64,000 bases of DNA from Thalassotalea_A litorea (GTDB lineage: Bacteria > Pseudomonadota > Gammaproteobacteria > Enterobacterales > Alteromonadaceae). Positions within the stretch are counted from its first letter, which is position 1; the number at the start of each line of letters is the position of its first letter. The notes below the pieces were generated by a model, which searched no databases, was not told the origin of the DNA, and worked only from the letters and a program-made list of their open reading frames with translations. The DNA lies in contig NZ_JBHZSG010000003.1 of the NCBI RefSeq assembly GCF_043642205.1, positions 139,695 through 203,694 of the forward strand, read 5' to 3'. Below, one piece after another: positions 53,817-62,227 of the stretch. The translations under genes were made by a program, and so were the position numbers.

Positions 53817-54524
53817 ATGAAAGCCGGTATCATTGGGGCGATGGAGCCCGAAGTTGCTATTTTAAAATCAAAACTGGAAAATCCAGTTGAATTTACCCAT
53901 GCGGGTTACACCTTTTACAGTGGCACCATCGAAGGCACTGAAGTCGTTTTAGTCCAATCGGGTATCGGTAAGGTCGCCTCTGCTCTTGCTACGGCTTTGC
54001 TTATTGATAAGTTCTCCCCGGACTACGTAGTAAATACGGGTAGTGCTGGCGGATTCGAGCAGTCATTAAAAGTTGGTGATATCGTGATCAGCTCAGAAGT
54101 TCGTTATCACGATGCCGATGTCACCGCATTTGGTTACGAAATCGGTCAACTACCCGCAATGCCGGCAGCGTTCGTTCCTCACCCTACATTAGTCGAAGCG
54201 GCACAAACCGGGATTAATCAGTTAAAAGGTATCCAGACTCTCACTGGACTTATCACCACGGGTGATACCTTTATGACAAAAGATGAAGATATTGCCAAAG
54301 CCAGAAAAAACTTTCCAACTATGGCGGCGGTAGAAATGGAAGGTGCGGCAATTGCTCAAACCTGCCATCAATTTGGCACGCCATTTGTGATTATTCGCTC
54401 CATGTCCGATATCGCCGGCAAAGAGTCACCAACATCTTTTGAAGCTTATTTGGAAACAGCATCGATCAATTCATCGCAATTGGTGATGAATATGTTGGAT
54501 GCATTGAAAGAAAAATCTCTTTAA
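53817..54524 (+). CDS. mtnN: 5'-methylthioadenosine/S-adenosylhomocysteine nucleosidase
   Basis: Hydrolyses MTA and SAH to adenine and ribose derivatives in methyl recycling and autoinducer-2 synthesis. The 235-aa product has catalytic Glu12 in IGAMEPE, the NTGSAGGF segment, AAVEMEGAAIAQ, and the catalytic Asp in SMSDIAGKE near residue 197. Full length, about 65 bases downstream of the dut terminator. Confidence 0.97.
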   Translation: MKAGIIGAMEPEVAILKSKLENPVEFTHAGYTFYSGTIEGTEVVLVQSGIGKVASALATALLIDKFSPDYVVNTGSAGGFEQSLKVGDIVISSEVRYHDADVTAFGYEIGQLPAMPAAFVPHPTLVEAAQTGINQLKGIQTLTGLITTGDTFMTKDEDIAKARKNFPTMAAVEMEGAAIAQTCHQFGTPFVIIRSMSDIAGKESPTSFEAYLETASINSSQLVMNMLDALKEKSL

Positions 54525-54646
54525 AAGACAACGAGATTATTAGTATTCCATGATTGAAGAACAATGCCACAGCGGGCTTGCAGTGGCATGTTTGTTTCTG
54601 TAGCGTTACACTAACAATTAAGCTTGCCAATCAGGGAGCGTACTAT

Positions 54647-55066
54647 ATGTTACGTTTTACATCTCTCCTTTGCGTACTGTTATTGTGTTCTTGCGCGCAA
54701 AAACTCCCCCTTAGTCCAAGTGATCTACCCGAACAGGCAACCCAAAGCCAAGTCATGGTTTTGATGGAGAGTAAAGAGGATTTTCTCTTACTCGATGTCA
54801 GAACTCCGGAAGAATTTGCTCAGAGCCATATAACCGGTGCCGTCAATATTCCTCACGACACACTGGCGCAAAATATGACGTTGCTTTCCCCATATAAAAA
54901 TAAAAATATAGTGGTGTATTGCCGCAGTGGTAGGCGTGCACAAATCGCCATTGATACGCTGAAAGAAAATAATTTTCAAAGAGTGAGTCATTTGCAGGGA
55001 GATTTCCAGCAATGGCAGGCGAATAAGCTACCTTTAACACAAGAGAGTGTAACTACAGACGACTGA
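54647..55066 (+). CDS. Rhodanese-domain lipoprotein
   Basis: Single rhodanese-domain protein, probably exported. I place the start at 54647 (MLRFTSLLCVLLLCSCAQ) with a GGGAG site upstream; the longer TTG reading adds an unconserved N-terminus. LLLCSC at residues 11-16 may act as a lipobox, giving a periplasmic lipoprotein anchored at Cys16. The active-site loop is CRSGRR (VVYCRSGRRAQIA). Possible roles are sulfur transfer or thiol repair in the periplasm. It is followed by a TRIC channel. Confidence 0.8.
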   Translation: MLRFTSLLCVLLLCSCAQKLPLSPSDLPEQATQSQVMVLMESKEDFLLLDVRTPEEFAQSHITGAVNIPHDTLAQNMTLLSPYKNKNIVVYCRSGRRAQIAIDTLKENNFQRVSHLQGDFQQWQANKLPLTQESVTTDD

Positions 55067-55075
55067 TCAAACGCG

Positions 55076-55792
55076 ATGGAAGAGTACCATATATCCGCCT
55101 TCATTGAATATTCTAATTCTATCGCGATTGTGGCGTTTGCCTTATCCGGTGCACTGACTGCCGGCCACTATCGACTTGACCCTTTTGGTGTAATGGTTCT
55201 TGCTGCTATCACGGCGGTTGGTGGTGGCACAATTCGCGACCTGATTATGGGCGTCGAAGTCTTCTGGCTTTCTCGCAATGACTACATCTATTCAATCGTG
55301 ATCACTTCGCTGATCACAATGCTGTTTGTTCGACGACCGAGTCATGTACCGATGCGATTGTTATTGGTTGTTGATGCGTTTGGCCTCGCGATGTTCGCGG
55401 TATTAAGCGCACAAAAAGCCCTGGATTATCAAATGACCGGTTTAATGGCGGTCATCATGGGTACCATCACGGGTGTCGCTGGCGGGATTATTCGTGACAT
55501 CATATGTAACCAAATCCCTCTGTTATTGCGCCGTGAATTTTATGCCGTCGTAGCGCTGTTTTCAGCCAGTCTATTTGTAATTTTTGAAAGCCTTGGTTTT
55601 AGTGAGAATTTCTCACTATTTGTTGCCATGTTCTGTGGTTTACTACTGCGCTTGGCTGCCATTTATTGGGGGTTCTCATTACCCGCTTTTGCCATCGATG
55701 ATGACGAAGATGTGCATAATCAGCGCGGGCGGGATGATGAATTTGAAAGCGAAGGAGGAGAGCATGAAGAGCAGGAGAAGAAAAACGAATGA
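55076..55792 (+). CDS. TRIC-family cation channel (UPF0126, YadS-like)
   Basis: Predicted trimeric intracellular cation (TRIC) channel of the bacterial UPF0126 family. The 238-aa product has seven membrane helices in two repeats, each with the glycine-rich signature GGGTIRDLI (about residues 49-57) and GGIIRDII (about 136-143). The C-terminal tail is charged, with DDDED and EGGEHEEQEKK segments. It begins 9 bases after the rhodanese gene; co-transcription is likely. Confidence 0.9.
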   Translation: MEEYHISAFIEYSNSIAIVAFALSGALTAGHYRLDPFGVMVLAAITAVGGGTIRDLIMGVEVFWLSRNDYIYSIVITSLITMLFVRRPSHVPMRLLLVVDAFGLAMFAVLSAQKALDYQMTGLMAVIMGTITGVAGGIIRDIICNQIPLLLRREFYAVVALFSASLFVIFESLGFSENFSLFVAMFCGLLLRLAAIYWGFSLPAFAIDDDEDVHNQRGRDDEFESEGGEHEEQEKKNE

Positions 55793-55817
55793 CTCAGTGA
55801 ATTGGATTAGCGTCGCG

Positions 55818-56153
55818 CTAATCCGCCTCATCTAAGTGCACACCCCAGCCATCATTATAGCCATCATATTTACGGGCTAATGTTTCAAAATAACGTTCTT
55901 TGGCAACAATATTTTCATAGCTTGGGATCATTTTTACGGTGCAATCAACATCCCAGACTTCAGGCGTTTGATCGGGATGCAACTTTACCTCAATGATATC
56001 ATCCAAGGTTGCCAGAAAGTCAGCTAGTGCCTGAGCATTTTGTTTTTTTTCAAAAAGCTGAAAGAATTCAACAATTACAGGTTGAGTTAAGTCCATGCCT
56101 GCGTCTTGCATATCCAGTAAGATTGAACCAATTTCATCGTTTGGAATGGTCAT
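55818..56153 (-). CDS. RraB-family ribonuclease E inhibitor-like protein
   Basis: The 111-aa product resembles RraB (DUF1260), which binds RNase E and modulates its activity in E. coli. The C-terminal KYDGYNDGWGVHLDEAD segment matches the family's YDGWG signature, and the internal VWDVDCTVKMIPSYENI segment fits the fold. It is shorter and less acidic than E. coli RraB, so RNase E control is plausible but unproven. It converges on the TRIC gene. Confidence 0.75.
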   Translation of the reverse strand: MTIPNDEIGSILLDMQDAGMDLTQPVIVEFFQLFEKKQNAQALADFLATLDDIIEVKLHPDQTPEVWDVDCTVKMIPSYENIVAKERYFETLARKYDGYNDGWGVHLDEAD

Positions 56154-56240
56154 ATGTAATCTCTTTATTTTTGATAGTTTAAGACTATCGCGGTTTTCAT
56201 ACGCCTATTATACGGTTTAATCGACAATTGCTGAAGAAAA

Positions 56241-56264
56241 GCAATAATTTAATGGGATTGGTAT
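56241..56264 (-). repeat. Terminal fragment of the ATACCAATC repeat, 24 bases
   Basis: GCAATAATTTAATGGGATTGGTAT equals the left end of the repeat in reverse orientation. It lies between the DUF4136 and RraB-like genes. Confidence 0.7.
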
Positions 56265-56278
56265 AAAACTAAACACGC

Positions 56279-56836
56279 TTAATTTTTCGGGTTAACCAGA
56301 ACAGACAAGTCGGCAAGAGCTTGCTCAACCGCGTCGATGATCAATTGTCGGTTTTCATCTGAACTATTTTTGGGTTTCATTTTCAGATCGGTGACTTGCC
56401 GATAAACACTGCGCATATTGGATGTGGGCAGCAAATCGATGATCAGCATATCGGTCCTAACCGCTTTATTAATCGTGCGCTGCTCTTTCTCAGTACAGAC
56501 AAGACAGGCTTTGACTTCACGGTTATAGGCTTTAAGTTCTCGCAAACTGGATTGGACAACAAAGTAACTGACCACCACGTCGGCATTCTCTTGTTCGGCA
56601 TAGGAAAAATCTAAGTCCTCCATCGCCTCTTCTATGGCCAGCTCAATACGATTTCTTTGAAAATCGCTCAGCCTTTGCACATCATTGATGGCATGACTTC
56701 TTGGAAATAGCGAGTAACTGACAATTTCTGAAAACGGATAGTTAGCGTTGTATTTCGCACTAGGTTGATTGGCACAACCCGCCAGAGAAAATAGCATCGT
56801 GATGAAAATGATTGCTGCAGATTTATGGTAACTCAA
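56279..56836 (-). CDS. DUF4136 lipoprotein
   Basis: The 185-aa product has a clear lipobox SLAGC (Cys21) after a hydrophobic leader. The body matches the DUF4136 pattern: YSLFPRSHAINDVQRLSDF, a helix LAIEEAMEDLDF, then ENADVVVSYFV and a beta-rich end. Such lipoproteins are usually outer-membrane proteins of unknown role. It is monocistronic here, flanked on both sides by repeat fragments. Confidence 0.85.
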   Translation of the reverse strand: MSYHKSAAIIFITMLFSLAGCANQPSAKYNANYPFSEIVSYSLFPRSHAINDVQRLSDFQRNRIELAIEEAMEDLDFSYAEQENADVVVSYFVVQSSLRELKAYNREVKACLVCTEKEQRTINKAVRTDMLIIDLLPTSNMRSVYRQVTDLKMKPKNSSDENRQLIIDAVEQALADLSVLVNPKN

Positions 56837-56917
56837 TGTTATTCTTAGTTTGTGTCCTTAGATCTTAACTCTATACCAAATTGAATCATTAATCACTCAA
56901 TCCATCGCATCGATATA

Positions 56918-57140
56918 ATACCAATCACATTAAATTATTGCTCACGCAGTGAGAATTTAAAGGCTTTTAGACAAGGCTTTGATTGCAGAGAATGGTTATT
57001 CCGCTCTTAAAATGAGCCAAAATCAGTAACGCAGGATATACGCCTTTAAAACTCACCCGTAGGGAGTTTACCTTAAGGCCCATTTACGGCCCTATATTTC
57101 ATTAATATAGAATGACTATATCAATGAAATCTTTGTTGTA
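56918..57140 (+). repeat. ATACCAATC repeat, copy D (truncated at the right by copy E)
   Basis: The left 223 bases of the repeat, ending exactly where the next copy starts. It shares variant bases with copy E, such as a CTTAAGG segment and an ATGAAATCTTTGTTG segment, and differs there from copies A and B. It seems to belong to a second sub-type. Confidence 0.85.
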
Positions 57141-57426
57141 ATACCAATCACATTAAATTATTGCTCACTCAGTGAGAGTTTAAAGGCTTTTAGACAAGGC
57201 TTTGGTTGCAGAGAATGGTTATTCCGCTCTCAAAAACAGCCAAAATCAGCCAAAATCAGTAACGTAGTTCAAACGCCTTTAAAACTCACCCGTAGGGAGT
57301 TTACCTTAAGGCCCATTTACGGCCCTATATTTCATTAATATAGAATGACTATATCAATGAAATCTTTGTTGTAACTGAACCTCGGCCTTAACTCTGAGTT
57401 GTGCACAAACTTAATTTGATTGGTAT
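57141..57426 (+). repeat. Full-length ATACCAATC repeat, copy E (286 bp)
   Basis: Complete copy directly abutting copy D. The right terminal repeat differs from the left by one base. A 10-base duplication of GCCAAAATCA accounts for part of its extra length against copy D. It lies between a DUF4136 gene and tyrS. Confidence 0.88.
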
Positions 57427-57436
57427 AACTACGCAT

Positions 57437-57471
57437 AAAAAAACCAGTACTAACACAAGGTTAATACTGGC
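57437..57471 (-). terminator. Rho-independent terminator after tyrS
   Basis: On the minus strand CCAGTATTAAC pairs with GTTAGTACTGG with one mismatch, and a run of T follows. It ends the tyrS transcript. Confidence 0.8.
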
Positions 57472-57499
57472 TTTGATCAATAAACAATTAGATAGCGGG

Positions 57500-58699
57500 T
57501 TATTTCAAAGTTACCTTAGCAAATTTGCGCTTACCAACCTGGTAGATGGCTTCTGTGCCACGTAAGCAGACAAGTTTATTATCCACCACTTTTTCACCAT
57601 CAATTTTCACTGCCCCTTGTTTGACCATGCGCATCGCTTCCGACGTTGAAGCCACCAAGCCGGCTTCTTTCAACACATTCGCGATCGCAAGTTCACCACT
57701 ATCGGTAGCAATCTCCATTTCAGCAATATCATCTGGCATCGCGCCTTTTTGAAAGCGGTTGATAAATTCTTGGTGTGCAGCGTCGGCCGCTTGTTGGTCA
57801 TGAAAGCGAGCAATCAATTCTTTTGCCAATTCAATTTTGATATCGCGTGGATTTGCGCCCTCATCAACCTGAGCCTTGTATCCGGCAATAACCCCTAGTT
57901 CTTTAAACGACAATAAATCGTAATAACGCCACATCAAATCGTCTGATATCGACATAACCTTACCAAACATTTCCGTTGGCGTATCCGTGATACCAATATA
58001 GTTTCCAAGTGATTTAGACATTTTCTGAACACCGTCCAGACCTTCCAATAACGGCATCATTAATACAGTTTGCGGACGTTGACCCTCAGACTTTTGCAAT
58101 TCACGCCCCATCAACAAGTTAAACTTTTGATCGGTACCACCAAGCTCGACATCGGCTTGCAATGCAACCGAATCCCATCCTTGTACCAGTGGATACATAA
58201 ATTCATGAATGGCAATAGACTGACCTTCTTTGAAACGTTTTTTAAAATCATCACGTTCCATCATGCGAGCAACCGTTTGACGTGCCGCAAGCTTAAGCAT
58301 GCCTGCTGCACCGAGCTTTTCCATCCAGGTGGAATTGAATTCGACACGGGTCTTGGCGGGATCGAGAATTTTAAAAACCTGCTCTTTATAGGTTTGCGCA
58401 TTGGCCAGGACATCATCCTGAGTAAGCGGCTTACGCGTTACATTTTTTCCAGTCGGATCTCCGATCATACCGGTGAAATCACCGATCAAAAAAATCACTT
58501 CGTGGCCCAGTTGTTGAAACTGACGCAGTTTGTTGATTAATACTGTATGACCTAAATGTAAATCCGGAGCTGTTGGATCAAACCCAGCTTTGATTTTTAG
58601 CGGTTTACCGGTTTTCAGCTTTTCTAATAATTCATCTTCAAGCAAAATTTCTTCGGCGCCACGCTTAATCTCAGCAAACGCCTTTTGGATATCGGTCAT
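57500..58699 (-). CDS. tyrS: Tyrosyl-tRNA synthetase
   Basis: Charges tRNA-Tyr with tyrosine. The 399-aa product is a class I synthetase with the HIGH-type motif HLGH at 48-51, KMSKS at 226-230, and a C-terminal S4-like RNA-binding domain (about 335-395). The spacing and the DPTAPDLHLGH segment match the TyrZ-like branch rather than the E. coli TyrS branch. It is divergent from the M23 peptidase gene, a conserved arrangement. Confidence 0.97.
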   Translation of the reverse strand: MTDIQKAFAEIKRGAEEILLEDELLEKLKTGKPLKIKAGFDPTAPDLHLGHTVLINKLRQFQQLGHEVIFLIGDFTGMIGDPTGKNVTRKPLTQDDVLANAQTYKEQVFKILDPAKTRVEFNSTWMEKLGAAGMLKLAARQTVARMMERDDFKKRFKEGQSIAIHEFMYPLVQGWDSVALQADVELGGTDQKFNLLMGRELQKSEGQRPQTVLMMPLLEGLDGVQKMSKSLGNYIGITDTPTEMFGKVMSISDDLMWRYYDLLSFKELGVIAGYKAQVDEGANPRDIKIELAKELIARFHDQQAADAAHQEFINRFQKGAMPDDIAEMEIATDSGELAIANVLKEAGLVASTSEAMRMVKQGAVKIDGEKVVDNKLVCLRGTEAIYQVGKRKFAKVTLK

Positions 58700-58826
58700 T
58701 AAGTTGTCTCAATTGAAATCTAATTAATCAGTATTGGTTACAATTCTACTGTATATTTTCAGGCAATTTAAGTGTAAAAGTTATGTGGATTTTGCTTTTT
58801 TTGTTATAGTTTAAAATGATACACCT

Positions 58827-60188
58827 ATGAAAATTCCAAGAAATAGCGTTAATACATTGAATAATATAATCAATCTATATTCACAACTTCCCAGAAAACA
58901 TCAAATGTTAATCATTTGTTGCGGCATTTTTATGCTATTTCTGCTGGTTTTGCCATCTAATTCAGGTAAAGAGCACAAAGTCGCTGGTTTGCCATCGGTG
59001 GAAGTGGGTAAAAAGAATAAACTTGAACTTGTCAATGTTGCTGTCGAAACAGCAGAAGGTGAGGCAAGTTCCATTGATAAACCCGTAAACTGGCAAACCG
59101 TAACAGTGAAAAGTGGCGACTCGCTGGGAAAGATTCTCTCAAGCCTCGGTTTTCCAGCAAAGACAACCCATCAAATAGCCAACACCGAAGGTGCCGATAT
59201 TCTTAAACGCCTCAAGGTTGGTGACGAATTACAGATTGCCAGCAATGATCAACAAAAGCTGGTTGCCTTATCCTATGCGGTTTCACCGATAAAAACCTTA
59301 CAGCTGAGTAAAGATGACACTGGTTTTGTCGTTGCCTTTGACGAAAAACAGGTAGAGCGCCGAATTTCTTATGCTCAGGCAACCATAAAGTCGAATTTTT
59401 GGAATGCAGCTCTTGGTGCCGGAATGACCAATGCGCAGATCATGAACCTGGCTAACATCTTCGGTTGGGATGTTGATTTCGCTCTGGACATTCGCGCTGG
59501 AGATAATTTCAGTGTGATGTATGAAAATGAATACATTGACGGCGAATTCGTCGGTCATGGTGCAATTCTAGCCGCTGAATTTGAAAACCAGGGTGAGTTG
59601 TTCCAGGCGGTTCGGTTTAAAGATGGAGAGTATTATACGCCAAGCGGAAAAAGCATGCGCAAGTCGTTCTTACGTGCTCCGGTTAGTTTTAATTACATTA
59701 GCTCAAACTTTAAACCTAAGCGTTATCACCCAATTTTAAAGCGTTACAAAGCCCACAATGGCGTCGACTATCGAGCTCCGACAGGCACACCCGTTAAGGC
59801 AGCGGGTAATGGGCGGGTTATTGCATCCACCTACAATAAATACAACGGTAATTATGTATTTATTCAGCATGCGAACAATATTGTAACCAAATACCTGCAC
59901 TTTTCTAAGCGTGCGGTCAAAAAAGGCCAGCGAGTAAAGCAGGGTCAGGTCATTGGTTATGTTGGCTCTACTGGGTTATCGCAAGCGCCACATTTGCATT
60001 ATGAATTTTTGCTTAATGGCGTGCATCGCAACCCACGTACGGTGAAATTACCCGATGCGCTCCCCATCAATAAACAATATAAAGACGAATTTACGGCATC
60101 TGCGACTCAGTTATTAACCGAATTGCAAGGCTCAAAACGCACACTATTGGCCGCTACGGATGTCAGCCAAGACGAAATCGCAGAATAA
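58827..60188 (+). CDS. M23-family peptidoglycan DD-endopeptidase (MepM-like)
   Basis: Membrane-anchored cell-wall hydrolase that cuts cross-links during growth. The 453-aa product has an N-terminal membrane helix (about 26-44), a LysM/OapA-like domain (TVKSGDSLGKILSSLGF, about 93-140), a CsgC-like middle, and an M23 LytM domain with zinc ligands His310 and Asp314 (HNGVDYR) and HLH at 389-391, all intact. It overlaps anmK by 29 bases. Confidence 0.93.
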   Translation: MKIPRNSVNTLNNIINLYSQLPRKHQMLIICCGIFMLFLLVLPSNSGKEHKVAGLPSVEVGKKNKLELVNVAVETAEGEASSIDKPVNWQTVTVKSGDSLGKILSSLGFPAKTTHQIANTEGADILKRLKVGDELQIASNDQQKLVALSYAVSPIKTLQLSKDDTGFVVAFDEKQVERRISYAQATIKSNFWNAALGAGMTNAQIMNLANIFGWDVDFALDIRAGDNFSVMYENEYIDGEFVGHGAILAAEFENQGELFQAVRFKDGEYYTPSGKSMRKSFLRAPVSFNYISSNFKPKRYHPILKRYKAHNGVDYRAPTGTPVKAAGNGRVIASTYNKYNGNYVFIQHANNIVTKYLHFSKRAVKKGQRVKQGQVIGYVGSTGLSQAPHLHYEFLLNGVHRNPRTVKLPDALPINKQYKDEFTASATQLLTELQGSKRTLLAATDVSQDEIAE

Positions 60189-61323
60189 TGCAAACCAGGC
60201 AAGCCTGTATATAGGCTTGATGTCGGGAACCAGTGCCGATGGTATCGATTTGGCACTGGTGGATTTTGCCGGTAAGCAACCACAGCTCGTTGCCAGCTAT
60301 TTCGCCCCGTATTCCCTTGCCATTCGAGAAGAAATCACTGGCCTTTATGTACCGGGCCACAATGAAATTGATCGCGCTGGCTTTTTAGATAAAAAACTCG
60401 CTTTGTGTTTTAGTGACGCGATCAACGATTTCCTCCAGCAACAAAACCTATCTTCTGATCAAATCCAGGCCATTGGCAATCATGGACAAACGATCAGGCA
60501 TCGTCCCGAAGGCAACCATGCTTTTACCCAGCAAATTGGTTGTTGCCAAACGTTAGCCTGTGACACCGGGATCCGCGTCGTTGGTCAATTCCGGCAAAAA
60601 GATATGGCGCTTGGAGGACAAGGCGCACCATTGGTCCCGGCTTATCATCAGGCAATTTTTCAGCAAGCAGGTAGCGACGTATGTGTAGTCAATATCGGTG
60701 GCATAAGCAATATTTCCTATCTTCCGGGCGATTTAAAGCGACAACCCTGTGGGTTTGATATTGGACCGGGGAATGCACTATTGGACGATTGGTATCGACG
60801 CCACCACAAACGCTGTGAAATCGGCATTGATATGGATGGACACTGGGCTGCAACAGGATCGGTGAATCAACAGCTATTAACCTTATTAAAGTCTGACCCA
60901 TATTTTCTTTTGCCTTACCCAAAAAGCACGGGCCGCGAATACTTCCATATAGACTGGCTCAATGCCAAACTTAACGCGTACCAAGCGGGCGAGTTAGATA
61001 TAGCACCAGAAGATATACAAGCAACGTTGGTGGCGTTAACGAGCCAAACCATCGCCGACACTGTCGAAATCCTATCAAGCCATTCTGACGTTATAATTTG
61101 CGGCGGTGGTGCAAAAAATAAAACGTTAATGCAATCACTTAAAAATAACTTGCCTACACACCGAGTAATGTTGTCAACGGATAAAGGTATAGACAATGAT
61201 AGTCTGGAAGCCGTCGTTTTCGCCTGGCTCGCACGTCAATTTGATCTTCGCTTACCTTCCAATTTGCCCTGCGTCACCGGTGCATCCAGGGCGTGCTCAC
61301 TGGGTATTGAGTATTTTCCTTAA
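60160..61323 (+). CDS. anmK: Anhydro-N-acetylmuramic acid kinase AnmK
   Basis: Phosphorylates and opens anhydro-MurNAc in peptidoglycan recycling. The 387-aa product has the ATP/substrate motif GLMSGTSADGIDLALVD (about 19-35), GNHGQTIRHRP, the catalytic-base region around GFDIGPGNALLDDW, and ICGGGAKN near 309-316. The start lies inside the 3' end of the M23 gene and fits the coupled order seen in related genomes. Full length. Confidence 0.96.
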   Translation: MSAKTKSQNNANQASLYIGLMSGTSADGIDLALVDFAGKQPQLVASYFAPYSLAIREEITGLYVPGHNEIDRAGFLDKKLALCFSDAINDFLQQQNLSSDQIQAIGNHGQTIRHRPEGNHAFTQQIGCCQTLACDTGIRVVGQFRQKDMALGGQGAPLVPAYHQAIFQQAGSDVCVVNIGGISNISYLPGDLKRQPCGFDIGPGNALLDDWYRRHHKRCEIGIDMDGHWAATGSVNQQLLTLLKSDPYFLLPYPKSTGREYFHIDWLNAKLNAYQAGELDIAPEDIQATLVALTSQTIADTVEILSSHSDVIICGGGAKNKTLMQSLKNNLPTHRVMLSTDKGIDNDSLEAVVFAWLARQFDLRLPSNLPCVTGASRACSLGIEYFP

Positions 61324-61443
61324 TACCGCGTAATAACTTTATCAAACATTTATTGGAACTTTTCCTGCCGCTACGGGTCATACATCAGGTTGCTGACAAA
61401 ATGTGAGCCCCGATCTATCACTTTCACTTAAAACGGAGGAAGT

Positions 61444-61635
61444 ATGGATTTTGACAAGATTCGTATAGGAATGATCTGCGGTAGTCGAAAGGGAAGTGGC
61501 ACGGTAACCTGGGTTGATGGTGCAACTCAGATGGTTTACTTAACCGATTTACAGGACAATAGAAGTTTTGAAGTGGGCCTTGAAGAACTGATTGACGACC
61601 CGCAAATTCATAATCACGACGATTATTATTATTAA
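61444..61635 (+). CDS. Small acidic protein, unknown function (63 aa)
   Basis: No family recognised. The product reads MDFDKIRIGMICGSRKGSGT with a beta-rich middle (VTWVDGATQMVYLTDL) and an acidic end closing with HNHDDYYY. It resembles a small SH3-like barrel by eye. A strong GGAGGAAG Shine-Dalgarno is placed correctly, and a strong terminator follows its stop, so it is probably a real monocistronic gene. Confidence 0.75.
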   Translation: MDFDKIRIGMICGSRKGSGTVTWVDGATQMVYLTDLQDNRSFEVGLEELIDDPQIHNHDDYYY

Positions 61636-61671
61636 TGCCAAACAGGCATGACAATTAACGTTTCTCCCTCT

Positions 61672-61709
61672 CACGCCAGAGTCGCAGTTTAAGACTCTGG
61701 CGTGTTTTT
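61672..61709 (+). terminator. Strong terminator after the 63-aa gene
   Basis: CACGCCAGAGTC and GACTCTGGCGTG form a perfect 12-bp stem with a 9-base loop, then TTTTTAT. It separates the small gene from soxR. Confidence 0.92.
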
Positions 61710-61760
61710 ATCTCTCTAGCCTAGGCAACCATTCTGGTTCCGGTTAATCTAATATCACCT

Positions 61761-62210
61761 TTGCTATTCGTGAGTATCACAGTGCCAGAACAAGAACTTT
61801 CCGTCGGTGAATTATCGCGGCGAACAGGCGTCGCTATCTCCACCCTACATTTTTATGAGAATAAAGGATTGATCAAATCCTTTCGAAATACCAGTAATCA
61901 TAGGCGTTATGCAAGAGATGTTATTCGAATCATTTCAGTGATTAAAATCGCCCAATCCGCGGGTATTACCCTTAACCAAATAAAACAACAGTTCGCTCTG
62001 TTGAGCGATACCAGAAAAGTCAGTGCTGATGATTGGCAGCAATTGTCTGCCGCCTGGCACCAAACACTCAATGAAAAAATAATCGCTTTGACGGCATTAA
62101 GAGATAATATCGATGACTGTATAGGTTGTGGATGTTTGTCTATGAAAAGGTGTCTGCTTGTCAATCCAGATGATAAGGCGGCAGAACAAGGACCTGGGCC
62201 ACACATTTAG
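61761..62210 (+). CDS. soxR: Redox-sensitive transcriptional activator SoxR
   Basis: MerR-family regulator with a [2Fe-2S] switch that responds to redox-cycling agents or nitric oxide. The product (about 149 aa from TTG at 61761; GTG at 61770 or 61782 are also possible) has the winged HTH (SVGELSRRTGVAISTLHFYE) and the cluster motif CIGCGCLSMKRC, with the C-x2-C-x-C-x5-C spacing of E. coli SoxR. No soxS lies nearby, as is usual outside enterics; it may control itself and efflux genes elsewhere. Confidence 0.93.
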   Translation: MLFVSITVPEQELSVGELSRRTGVAISTLHFYENKGLIKSFRNTSNHRRYARDVIRIISVIKIAQSAGITLNQIKQQFALLSDTRKVSADDWQQLSAAWHQTLNEKIIALTALRDNIDDCIGCGCLSMKRCLLVNPDDKAAEQGPGPHI

Positions 62211-62227
62211 GCTTAGTAGATGCAATT

